Below are positions 6,315 to 10,935 of a stretch of DNA of 10,935 bases, in pieces. The stretch covers positions 1-10,935 of the forward strand of contig CACYQE010000022.1 in the NCBI GenBank assembly GCA_902776515.1, in the 5' to 3' direction. Below the pieces are notes generated by a model that worked only from the letters and a program-made list of their open reading frames with translations, did no database searches and had not been told where the DNA came from. The translations under genes were made by a program, and so were the position numbers. The DNA comes from an uncultured Pseudomonadota bacterium. Its GTDB lineage: Bacteria > Pseudomonadota > Alphaproteobacteria > Rs-D84. The stretch's first letter is position 1. Every line of letters begins with the position of its first letter.

Positions 6315-6851
6315 ATGTTACAAATCAGAAAAGCAAAATTAACAGATGCAACGGATATTTACAATATTTGGTCACGTGGCTGGAGACATGCCTATGGTAA
6401 AATATTAACCCCAGAATTTTTAGAAAAACGCGTTGGTATTGCGGCTGTGACGGAAAAAATAGAAAAATTTCCAGAAAAAATGCGTAAAGAAAGAGATAAA
6501 GGAAATATTTTTCTTGTTTTGACCGATGATGACAAAGTGATTGGTTTTGTTTCTGGGGGTGCACCAAATTCACCCGAGTGTACATGTGACAGTGAATTAG
6601 ATATGTTATATCTAGACACTGAATATATTGGCCGTGGAGTTGGTAAATTGTTATTTCAAACATTTGCCAAAGAAATGAAACAACGTGGTTTAAACACATT
6701 TGGGTTAATGTGCTTTTCAGATAATGAAAGTATCGGCTTTTATAAAAAAATGGGTGGCGTTGTGACAGTTGAACGTCCAAGTAGTGCAAAATTTGAAAAT
6801 ACTATGGCATCATTTATTGAATTTGATATAGATGAAGTATTAAAAAAATAA
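6315..6851 (+). CDS. GNAT family N-acetyltransferase
   Basis: This 178-residue protein has the GNAT layout: the IRKAKLTDATDIYNIW start (4-19), beta-4 in DKVIGFVSGG (73-82), motif A LDMLYLDTEYIGRGVGKLLF (95-114) with the acetyl-CoA pyrophosphate loop GRGVGK, and motif B LMCFSDNESIGFYKKMGG (131-148). All core motifs are present, so it should be an active acetyltransferase acting on an amine of a small molecule or protein N-terminus. The acceptor cannot be told. It follows the nuclease fragment by 6 nt and has no clear Shine-Dalgarno, so translation may depend on upstream reading. No terminator is evident after it. Confidence 0.88.
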   Translation: MLQIRKAKLTDATDIYNIWSRGWRHAYGKILTPEFLEKRVGIAAVTEKIEKFPEKMRKERDKGNIFLVLTDDDKVIGFVSGGAPNSPECTCDSELDMLYLDTEYIGRGVGKLLFQTFAKEMKQRGLNTFGLMCFSDNESIGFYKKMGGVVTVERPSSAKFENTMASFIEFDIDEVLKK

Positions 6852-7186
6852 AATTTTAAGAATTAACTTTCGAATTTATAAAACTATTAGAAAATATGGG
6901 GATAAAAGTATCTGGAATGCACTACAGCCCCTTGATAAACAATAACTAACCGCAGGGCAAAAACTCTATTAAAAATATCCGTTTTTGCACGGCCGCGTTT
7001 GTTCATCTGCATATTGGTGCTATGCCCTGTGGGCTCGCACCGATCCGTGCGCGAACAAAAATTAAACCGGCAAAAATGCCGGTTGAATTTTTGGTTGTGC
7101 TCGGTGTGCAATTCGCGAGCCGATTTGGTGGAAATCGGGCAAGAGATTGGTGAAGCGAAAGATGAACTAAACATACCGAATTTGCA
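6852..7186. other. Intergenic stretch with a GC-rich hairpin island
   Basis: I support no gene here. The first part is AT-rich. From about 6985 the base composition rises sharply and several inverted repeats follow: 6987-6992 with 7045-7050, 7016-7020 with 7037-7041, GCCC-TGT-GGGC at 7024-7034, 7065-7071 with 7078-7084, and 7120-7126 with 7132-7138. ATCCGTGCGC (7043-7052) is the reverse complement of a 10-mer found twice near the tRNA at 7889 and 8082. Short open frames cross it on both strands but look like by-products. It resembles a repetitive intergenic element or a structured RNA. Confidence 0.45.
7065..7084. repeat. Stable hairpin, possible terminator
   Basis: AACCGGC and GCCGGTT form a perfect 7-bp stem with a 6-nt A-rich loop. 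On the plus strand it is followed by GAATTTTTGG, an imperfect T tract. It could end a transcript coming from the acetyltransferase gene, more than 200 nt upstream. Confidence 0.4.
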
Positions 7187-7214
7187 TTGAAATTTTAGCA
7201 TTTTTTGATATAAT
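7187..7214 (+). promoter_or_regulatory. Extended -10 promoter placing transcription start at the ATG
   Basis: TTGAAA (7187-7192), a 16-bp spacer and TATAAT (7209-7214) preceded by TGA form a near-consensus extended -10 promoter. The ATG of the next gene starts only 8 nt after the -10 box, so transcription should begin at or next to it. No ribosome-binding site is present, consistent with a leaderless mRNA. Confidence 0.6.
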
Positions 7215-7221
7215 CACAAAC

Positions 7222-7764
7222 ATGGAAAATAAAGTAAAAACTCTTTATCATGGTTCTCAACATAAAATAACAGATGGTGTTATTCATGTGAAACCAGCAC
7301 ATACTAATCATATGCAAACAGAAACAACCGCTGTTTTCGCAACTTCCGATTTTGCACATGCAAAAAATTATGCTTGTATGCGATTGATTGCAGAAGGGTG
7401 GAAGTCCCCCAGAACAAGTGATACTTTGTATGTTCAAAAATTAAAACAAGATATTTCTGGTAAAAAAGCATACATATACGAATTGGATTCTGATGGTTTT
7501 AATCGTGATGTTGACGGTAGCTATTATTCTTTGACTGATAAACCAATTAAAAGAGTTGTTGAAATTGATGTTATGCAGGAAATAAAAGAAGGCAGAATTA
7601 AAATATATGTTTTAAAAGACGGCTTGAATTGCCCTTTAGATCGGGGCGATATATGGAACGAACTTGTGAATAACAAGGATAATTTTGAATTATATAAGCC
7701 AGATTCAAAAAATCTTAATATGACAGTTTTAACACAAATGAAAGATTTAAGTTTTAACAAATAA
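7222..7764 (+). CDS. Hypothetical protein with possible ADP-ribosyltransferase-like fold
   Basis: This 180-residue protein is not firmly recognised. LYHGS (8-12) near the N-terminus, VFATSDFAHAKNYA (38-51), AYIYELD (83-89) and a YYSLTDKPI segment (101-109) follow the order seen in small proteins of ADP-ribosyltransferase-like fold. In those, a His after Tyr in the first strand binds NAD and an F-A-T strand precedes a helix. This is a fold-level resemblance only. No membrane segment or signal peptide is seen, so it is probably cytoplasmic. Its promoter predicts a leaderless transcript, and a strong terminator follows, so it is a one-gene unit. It is flanked by GC-rich repeat islands, as accessory genes often are. 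A toxin role is conceivable but no antitoxin partner is adjacent. Confidence 0.6.
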   Translation: MENKVKTLYHGSQHKITDGVIHVKPAHTNHMQTETTAVFATSDFAHAKNYACMRLIAEGWKSPRTSDTLYVQKLKQDISGKKAYIYELDSDGFNRDVDGSYYSLTDKPIKRVVEIDVMQEIKEGRIKIYVLKDGLNCPLDRGDIWNELVNNKDNFELYKPDSKNLNMTVLTQMKDLSFNK

Positions 7765-7778
7765 TCTAAAAAAGTTCG

Positions 7779-7805
7779 AAAATAGCAATTTTTTGCTATT
7801 TTTTT
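7779..7805 (+). terminator. Rho-independent terminator
   Basis: A 10-bp perfect stem (7779-7788 with 7793-7802) with a TTTT loop continues into T residues. It lies 15 nt after the stop of the 180-residue gene. It is nested inside a wider 9-bp inverted repeat, AGTTCGAAA/TTTCGAACT (7773-7781 and 7815-7823). Confidence 0.7.
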
Positions 7806-7848
7806 AAACCAAACTTTCGAACTCGTTGGAATTATTAGAAACCAAACA

Positions 7849-7875
7849 AAAACCGCCCTTGTGGACGGTTTTGTA
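7849..7875. terminator. Hairpin with A and T flanks, bidirectional terminator candidate
   Basis: AAAACCG (7849-7855) pairs with CGGTTTT (7866-7872), with CC/GG continuing inside a single mismatch and a TTGT loop. On the minus strand it follows the copied tRNA 3' end, as the true tRNA is also followed by a hairpin. Confidence 0.5.
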
Positions 7876-7879
7876 AACT

Positions 7880-7899
7880 TTGGTTGGGGCGCACGGATT
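7880..7899 (-). repeat. Exact 20-bp copy of the tRNA-Gln 3' end
   Basis: These 20 bp are identical to 8073-8092, which covers the CCA end, discriminator, 3' acceptor strand and start of the T-arm of tRNA-Gln. The identity stops at the T-loop. The two copies are direct repeats 193 bp apart. A duplicated tRNA 3' end is the usual scar of tRNA-directed integration, but no integrase is present in the window. Confidence 0.7.
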
Positions 7900-8035
7900 G
7901 GCTCGGTCGGCTATGCCGACACTGTGCCGCATTCGTTAGCGCTCAAACTGCGCAAGGCTTGTTTTCGCTTACTCATAGTCGAACCTGTCACGCCAAAGGC
8001 GGACGATGATTTCAAATCAAACGGGCGCGACGAAC
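7900..8035. other. GC-rich spacer between tRNA 3' end copies
   Basis: No gene is supported. It contains a perfect GTCGGC-TAT-GCCGAC hairpin (7906-7920) and is more GC-rich than the flanking genes. An open frame runs through it and the antisense of the tRNA, but has no coding character. Confidence 0.4.
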
Positions 8036-8076
8036 CCAATATTAAAACGCACCACAAGGGTGCGTTTGAATATTGG
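8036..8076 (-). terminator. Terminator of the tRNA-Gln transcript
   Basis: AAACGCACC/GGTGCGTTT (8045-8053 with 8059-8067) is a 9-bp stem with a 5-nt loop. One mismatch outward, CCAATATT/AATATTGG (8036-8043 with 8069-8076) extends it. On the minus strand it directly follows the CCA end and runs into TTTTAATATT. Confidence 0.65.
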
Positions 8077-8147
8077 TTGGGGCGCACGGATTCGAACCAT
8101 GATAAAGAGAACCAAAATCTCTTGTCCTACCATTAGACGACACCCCA
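8074..8147 (-). tRNA. tRNA-Gln (anticodon UUG)
   Basis: On the minus strand a full cloverleaf forms. The acceptor TGGGGTG pairs with CGCCCCA, there is a short D-stem GTC/GAC, the anticodon stem AGAGA/TCTCT encloses loop TTTTGGT, and the T-stem CATGG/CCGTG encloses TTCGAAT. The anticodon TTG (complement of 8113-8115) reads CAA/CAG, giving Gln. The U1-A72 end pair is typical of tRNA-Gln. Discriminator A and an encoded CCA complete the 74 nt. Confidence 0.95.
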
Positions 8148-8159
8148 AAAAGCACGTTG

Positions 8160-8187
8160 ATTATAACTTTATTTATCTTTTTTGCAA
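8160..8187 (-). promoter_or_regulatory. Promoter of tRNA-Gln
   Basis: On the minus strand TTGCAA (8182-8187), a 16-bp spacer and TATAAT (8160-8165) lie 12 bp before the first base of the tRNA, so the transcript would start about 6 nt before the mature end. Confidence 0.65.
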
Positions 8188-8215
8188 TAATAAAATAATT
8201 TTTTTAATTTTTGTC

Positions 8216-8244
8216 TTGATTTAATAATTATTAAAAATTATAAT
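8216..8244 (+). promoter_or_regulatory. Promoter of the marR-efflux operon with palindromic operator
   Basis: TTGATT (8216-8221), a 17-bp spacer and consensus TATAAT (8239-8244) form a strong promoter. The perfect 16-bp palindrome TTTAATAATTATTAAA (8220-8235) fills most of the spacer. MarR-family repressors bind such AT-rich dyads over their own promoters, so this is the natural candidate operator. Confidence 0.65.
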
Positions 8245-8288
8245 GATTTCCGTTTTTAATGACTTTGAAACAAAAAGAGGGGCGGATT

Positions 8289-8738
8289 ATGGTGCGAAAA
8301 GAACTTGTAAATTTGTTGGAAAAAAATATTATTTTGTTTGGAAAGTTGTCTGAACGTTTGCATCGCGATCAAATTCGTTTTGATGGATATTCGCGACAAC
8401 AGGTGCAATTTCTTGTGCGTTTGCATATTAGTGGTAAAACACGTCTGAAAGATTTGGCGGCACGTGAATTTATTCCTGCACCAAACCTTTGCACTATGTT
8501 CAGAAAGTTGGAACGTGATGGATTGGTGTTGCGTGTTGTTGATGATTCTGATCGTCGTAATACTTGGTACAGTGTTAGTGAGACAGGTGCCAGTGTCGCA
8601 AACAAATTTATTGATATGTTTCATTGTGCAGTAGCCGAGGTTTTTAAAAATATCGGCAAAGAGGACGAAAATGAACTTATTAATGCGTTTAAATCAATAA
8701 ATACAATTTTCTTAAAAATGGAGTCGGAAAATGCATAA
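8289..8738 (+). CDS. MarR-family transcriptional regulator
   Basis: This winged-helix regulator has 149 residues from ATG 8289. I prefer this start over ATG 8259, 30 nt upstream in frame. It has GAGGGG 6 nt before it, while the upstream ATG lies only about 8 nt from the predicted transcription start and lacks a site. LKDLAAREF (53-61) and PNLCTMFRKLERDGL (65-79) form the recognition HTH, and DDSDRRNTWYSVSETG (85-100) is the beta-wing with its D-x-R signature. The flanking helices make the dimer interface. It overlaps the outer membrane protein gene by 8 bp and heads an RND efflux operon, so it most likely represses the operon and is released by a phenolic or other small ligand. Confidence 0.9.
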   Translation: MVRKELVNLLEKNIILFGKLSERLHRDQIRFDGYSRQQVQFLVRLHISGKTRLKDLAAREFIPAPNLCTMFRKLERDGLVLRVVDDSDRRNTWYSVSETGASVANKFIDMFHCAVAEVFKNIGKEDENELINAFKSINTIFLKMESENA

Positions 8739-10053
8739 TAATAGGTTAATACCTGTGTTTTTGTTGTGTGCAGGCGTATGTGTTTGTGATGTCAAGGCAA
8801 TGGATTTGTCTTTGAACCAGGCTGTTGAAAAAATCGTTGCAGAATCGCATGATATCAAAAAAGCAGATGCAAATTTGAAAAAAGCCCAGGCTTCATTAGA
8901 TGTCGCAAATTCCAGTCGCTGGTTTAATATCGAAGGAACCGCAACATATATGAATTTGGTTAATGTTGAAAAGCCGTTGGATTCATACAATGTTAAATTA
9001 CCCCCGGAAATTGGTGGGCTGATTCCGCAGTTGGCCGGAATTGATAAAATAGACGTGCCTGATAACATCTTTATGGCGGGCGTAACAATTACACAACCCA
9101 TCTATACCTTTGGCAAGATAGGTAATGCGGTGGACAGTGTTCGTAATGCCATAAAACTTAGTGAATACAGCAAAGAAATGGTTGCACGAGAGGTCAAGTA
9201 TGCCGCATCTGATATGTATTGGACTGCAAAAATGACTGATGAAATAGTCGTGTTGGCGAAAAAGAATCTTGATGATGCGGTTGCGGCTAAAAAGAAACTA
9301 ACTGGGGCAGGTCGGGCCAATCGCAGTAATTTGGTAAAGATTGAATCTGATATCGCAACCAAGGAAATTAATTTGTCTGATGCAGAATTTAATCGTGATA
9401 CCGCACACAGAATGTTAAAAATTTTGGCGGGAATAGATGTGGATGAACCATTGAATTTGACAGATGATTTTCCGAATTCTTTTTCTGATATCAAAAACGA
9501 AAAGTTAAAAAATACTCCAGAATGGCAGGTTTTAAGCCAACAGGTTAAAATGTACGAGGCTAAATCCGCATCACAACGTGCCAATGGTTATCCAACGCTG
9601 GCGGCAATGGCATCATACAATTATACAACAATGGATACAGATTTTAAAAATCTGTTTAATGAACGTGATTCTCAATCAGCGTATTGGGGGTTGGCGTTAA
9701 AGGTGCCTATTTTTAGCGGTGGTGTTAATCGTGCGAATGCAACCGTTGATGCAATGAATGCCGAAGCTGCACGTCAAGATTTGGATAAATCTAAAAAAAT
9801 TACAGCGGAAAAATATTCAAATGCAATCAGTCAATATAACCATTTGCGTGATAATTTAAAAGGATTAGAAAACGCACGTAACTTGGCCGCCAAGGCGTAC
9901 AAGTTTTCCCAGGATAGATTTGCCGCAGGTCAAACTTCGGCGGTTGAATTGGCGGATGTTTCGGCTGGACTGTATCAATTAGATATGGCATTATTGAACG
10001 CAAAATACAAAATATTGATGTCGGCAGAATCTGTAAAAAAATTGGGTGAATAA
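8731..10053 (+). CDS. TolC-like outer membrane efflux protein
   Basis: This 440-residue protein has the usual length for the outer membrane efflux protein family, which forms a trimeric beta-barrel and periplasmic alpha-tunnel for export. A signal peptide spans about residues 1-23, with a hydrophobic core LIPVFLLCAGVCVC and likely cleavage after VKA. No true lipobox is present despite Cys in the core. The two internal repeats are visible: the first has TQPIYTFGK (121-129) followed by a long helix; the second has VPIFSGGVNRANA (325-337) and a long C-terminal coiled region ending in ELADVSAGLYQL. These strand-helix junctions are hallmark positions. GGAG lies 7 nt before the ATG. It overlaps the regulator gene and is followed after 2 nt by the adaptor gene. 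Confidence 0.92.
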   Translation: MHNNRLIPVFLLCAGVCVCDVKAMDLSLNQAVEKIVAESHDIKKADANLKKAQASLDVANSSRWFNIEGTATYMNLVNVEKPLDSYNVKLPPEIGGLIPQLAGIDKIDVPDNIFMAGVTITQPIYTFGKIGNAVDSVRNAIKLSEYSKEMVAREVKYAASDMYWTAKMTDEIVVLAKKNLDDAVAAKKKLTGAGRANRSNLVKIESDIATKEINLSDAEFNRDTAHRMLKILAGIDVDEPLNLTDDFPNSFSDIKNEKLKNTPEWQVLSQQVKMYEAKSASQRANGYPTLAAMASYNYTTMDTDFKNLFNERDSQSAYWGLALKVPIFSGGVNRANATVDAMNAEAARQDLDKSKKITAEKYSNAISQYNHLRDNLKGLENARNLAAKAYKFSQDRFAAGQTSAVELADVSAGLYQLDMALLNAKYKILMSAESVKKLGE

Positions 10054-10055
10054 TC

Positions 10056-10655
10056 ATGAAAATTTTTGGTAAAGAATATAACAATAAAAAATTGAAAAAA
10101 ATTGCCTATGTGGCGGTTGCTGTCGCATTGGTGGCCTGGTTTATATTCAGGTTTGTGATGGTCATCGTTGAAAATCGCTTGGTCGTGTTTAATCCTGTGC
10201 GTGATGCAAATGAAAACGGCACGTTGGTTCAAGTTATTACCGTTAATCGTGACAAAGGTGTAATAAAAATACCATTGGTTGTTAAGAATAACCGTGCATA
10301 CGTTTCGCCGTCACGTTTGGGAAAATTAAAGACGGGTCAAAAAATAGGCAATGGTAAAATAACGTATGTGTCGACAAATATTGATTTGGATTCGGGAATG
10401 TATGTGGTTAAAACAAGCGGTGTTGCCGATGGATTAAATTATGTCGAAGTTGGCACCAATGGATATTTTGTTCCGTTGTATGCGGTGCGTAATGGAATAG
10501 TTATGATTTCTGATAATGGTGTGGCACAATCAAGACAGGTTACTGTTGCCGCCCAGGATGCCGATGTCGCATGTATATCAAGCGGGTTGCAAGATGGTGA
10601 TGTGGTGATTTTATCAAATGTCGATACAAATCAAAAAATAAATATCAAACGTTAA
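10056..10655 (+). CDS. Minimal periplasmic adaptor (membrane fusion protein) lacking hairpin and lipoyl domains
   Basis: This 199-residue protein sits exactly where an RND adaptor belongs. A transmembrane anchor covers about residues 15-38. Residues 56-135 resemble the adaptor beta-barrel (VITVNRDKGVIKIP, then KITYVSTNIDLDSGMYVVKTSG and EVGTNGYFVPLYAV). Residues 140-199 resemble the membrane-proximal domain, ending SSGLQDGDVVILSNVDTNQKINI, close in pattern to the GL-x-x-GD-x-VV ending of AcrA-type proteins. Missing are the lipoyl halves and the alpha-hairpin between them that normally reach the outer membrane channel. Family members are usually 350-400 residues. The frame is intact and coding throughout, so it is not a simple frameshift. 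It may work with a second adaptor or form a shortened assembly. Confidence 0.7.
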   Translation: MKIFGKEYNNKKLKKIAYVAVAVALVAWFIFRFVMVIVENRLVVFNPVRDANENGTLVQVITVNRDKGVIKIPLVVKNNRAYVSPSRLGKLKTGQKIGNGKITYVSTNIDLDSGMYVVKTSGVADGLNYVEVGTNGYFVPLYAVRNGIVMISDNGVAQSRQVTVAAQDADVACISSGLQDGDVVILSNVDTNQKINIKR

Positions 10656-10667
10656 TGGGGGCAAGAT

Positions 10668-10935
10668 ATGTTAAAGTTTTTTGTGCGTAGACCTGTTACA
10701 ACAGTTATGTTTGTTTTGCTGTGGGTCGTGTTGGGATTGGTTTCGTTTCCAAAAATGAATATAGAACGCACGCCTGCGTTGGATTTTCCAATGGTTACGG
10801 CAACTTTTGTGTATCCAGGGGCGGCACCTGCGGAAATAGAATCCCAGGTCATTAAAAAGGCAGAAGATGCAATGTCCCAGGTTGCCGGGTTAAAAAAATT
10901 AACATCCCAGGCTTTTGAAAACGGCGGATATGTTA
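10668..10935 (+). CDS. RND efflux permease, N-terminal part
   Basis: Translation from ATG 10668 gives 89 residues before the window ends. It opens MLKFFVRRPVTTVMFVLLW, the typical RND start with an N-terminal amphipathic segment and first transmembrane helix (about 11-27). Then come the periplasmic strand PMVTATFVYPGAAPAEIESQ (41-60) and VIKKAEDAMSQVAGLKKLTS (61-80), the family's porter-domain start. GGGGG lies 8 nt before the ATG. This is the proton-driven pump of the operon. The heavy-metal, drug or hydrophobe class cannot be told from this fragment. Confidence 0.9.
   Translation, partial: MLKFFVRRPVTTVMFVLLWVVLGLVSFPKMNIERTPALDFPMVTATFVYPGAAPAEIESQVIKKAEDAMSQVAGLKKLTSQAFENGGYV

Noticed and set aside
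6860..6949. Short frame after the acetyltransferase reading TFEFIKLLENMGIKVSG
   Set aside because: It could be a gene-end fossil, but it is only 30 codons and has no partner to align with in the window.
7120..7138. CCGATTT/AAATCGG hairpin as a terminator
   Set aside because: No T tract follows on either strand; treated as part of the GC-rich island.
6887..7201. 104-codon open frame on the minus strand across the GC-rich island
   Set aside because: It has no ribosome-binding site, mixed composition following the hairpins, and no motif. It is probably a by-product of the repeat structure.
7861..8136. 91-codon open frame through the spacer and tRNA
   Set aside because: Its end is the antisense translation of tRNA-Gln, so it cannot be a normal coding gene.
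8259..8288. Upstream ATG for the MarR-type gene
   Set aside because: It is only about 8 nt from the predicted transcription start, without a ribosome-binding site. ATG 8289 has GAGGGG at good spacing.
1..10935. CRISPR array, insertion sequence or alternative genetic code
   Set aside because: No regularly spaced repeats or transposase motifs are seen, and TGA acts as a normal stop in two well-supported genes.

Overview
This is an AT-rich bacterial chromosome segment. TGA ends two genes and TGG encodes Trp, so the code is standard. The short HTH protein looks like the N-terminal domain of alphaproteobacterial S24-type regulators. With the RND efflux operon and a CCA-encoding tRNA, this suggests a poorly characterised, AT-rich, probably host-associated alphaproteobacterium. 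That assignment is inference; no rRNA or marker gene is present.

Region 1 (2-936) is the 3' part of a gene for a cysteine-rich protein with about eleven paired-Cys units, closed by a strong terminator. Region 2 (970-5325) is a probable envelope-glycan modification locus. It holds a small APH-fold kinase on the minus strand, a divergent family 8 glycosyltransferase, two tandem paralogous APH-fold kinases overlapping by ATGA, and a convergent protein-kinase-like gene. It also holds the decayed 3' end of a further kinase copy. The simplest reading is that the glycosyltransferase builds an LPS or other surface glycan and the kinases phosphorylate it; no substrate can be read from the sequence.

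Region 3 (5326-8072) is accessory DNA: a stand-alone 75-residue HTH regulator behind operator-like dyads, a 5'-truncated nuclease-like gene, a GNAT acetyltransferase, a GC-rich hairpin island, and a gene of possible ADP-ribosyltransferase fold that appears leaderless. A GC-rich spacer follows, carrying an exact 20-bp copy of the 3' end of the adjacent tRNA.

Region 4 (8074-8187) is tRNA-Gln(UUG) on the minus strand with its own promoter and terminator. Region 5 (8216-10935) is an efflux operon: a MarR-family regulator, a TolC-like outer membrane protein, a very short periplasmic adaptor and the start of an RND pump. A 16-bp perfect palindrome lies in the operon promoter and is a candidate MarR operator.

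The most unusual items are the adaptor that seems to lack the lipoyl and alpha-hairpin parts, the tandem kinases missing the Brenner-motif His, the kinase remnant whose sequence now holds the promoter of the opposing kinase gene, and the cysteine-pair repeat protein.
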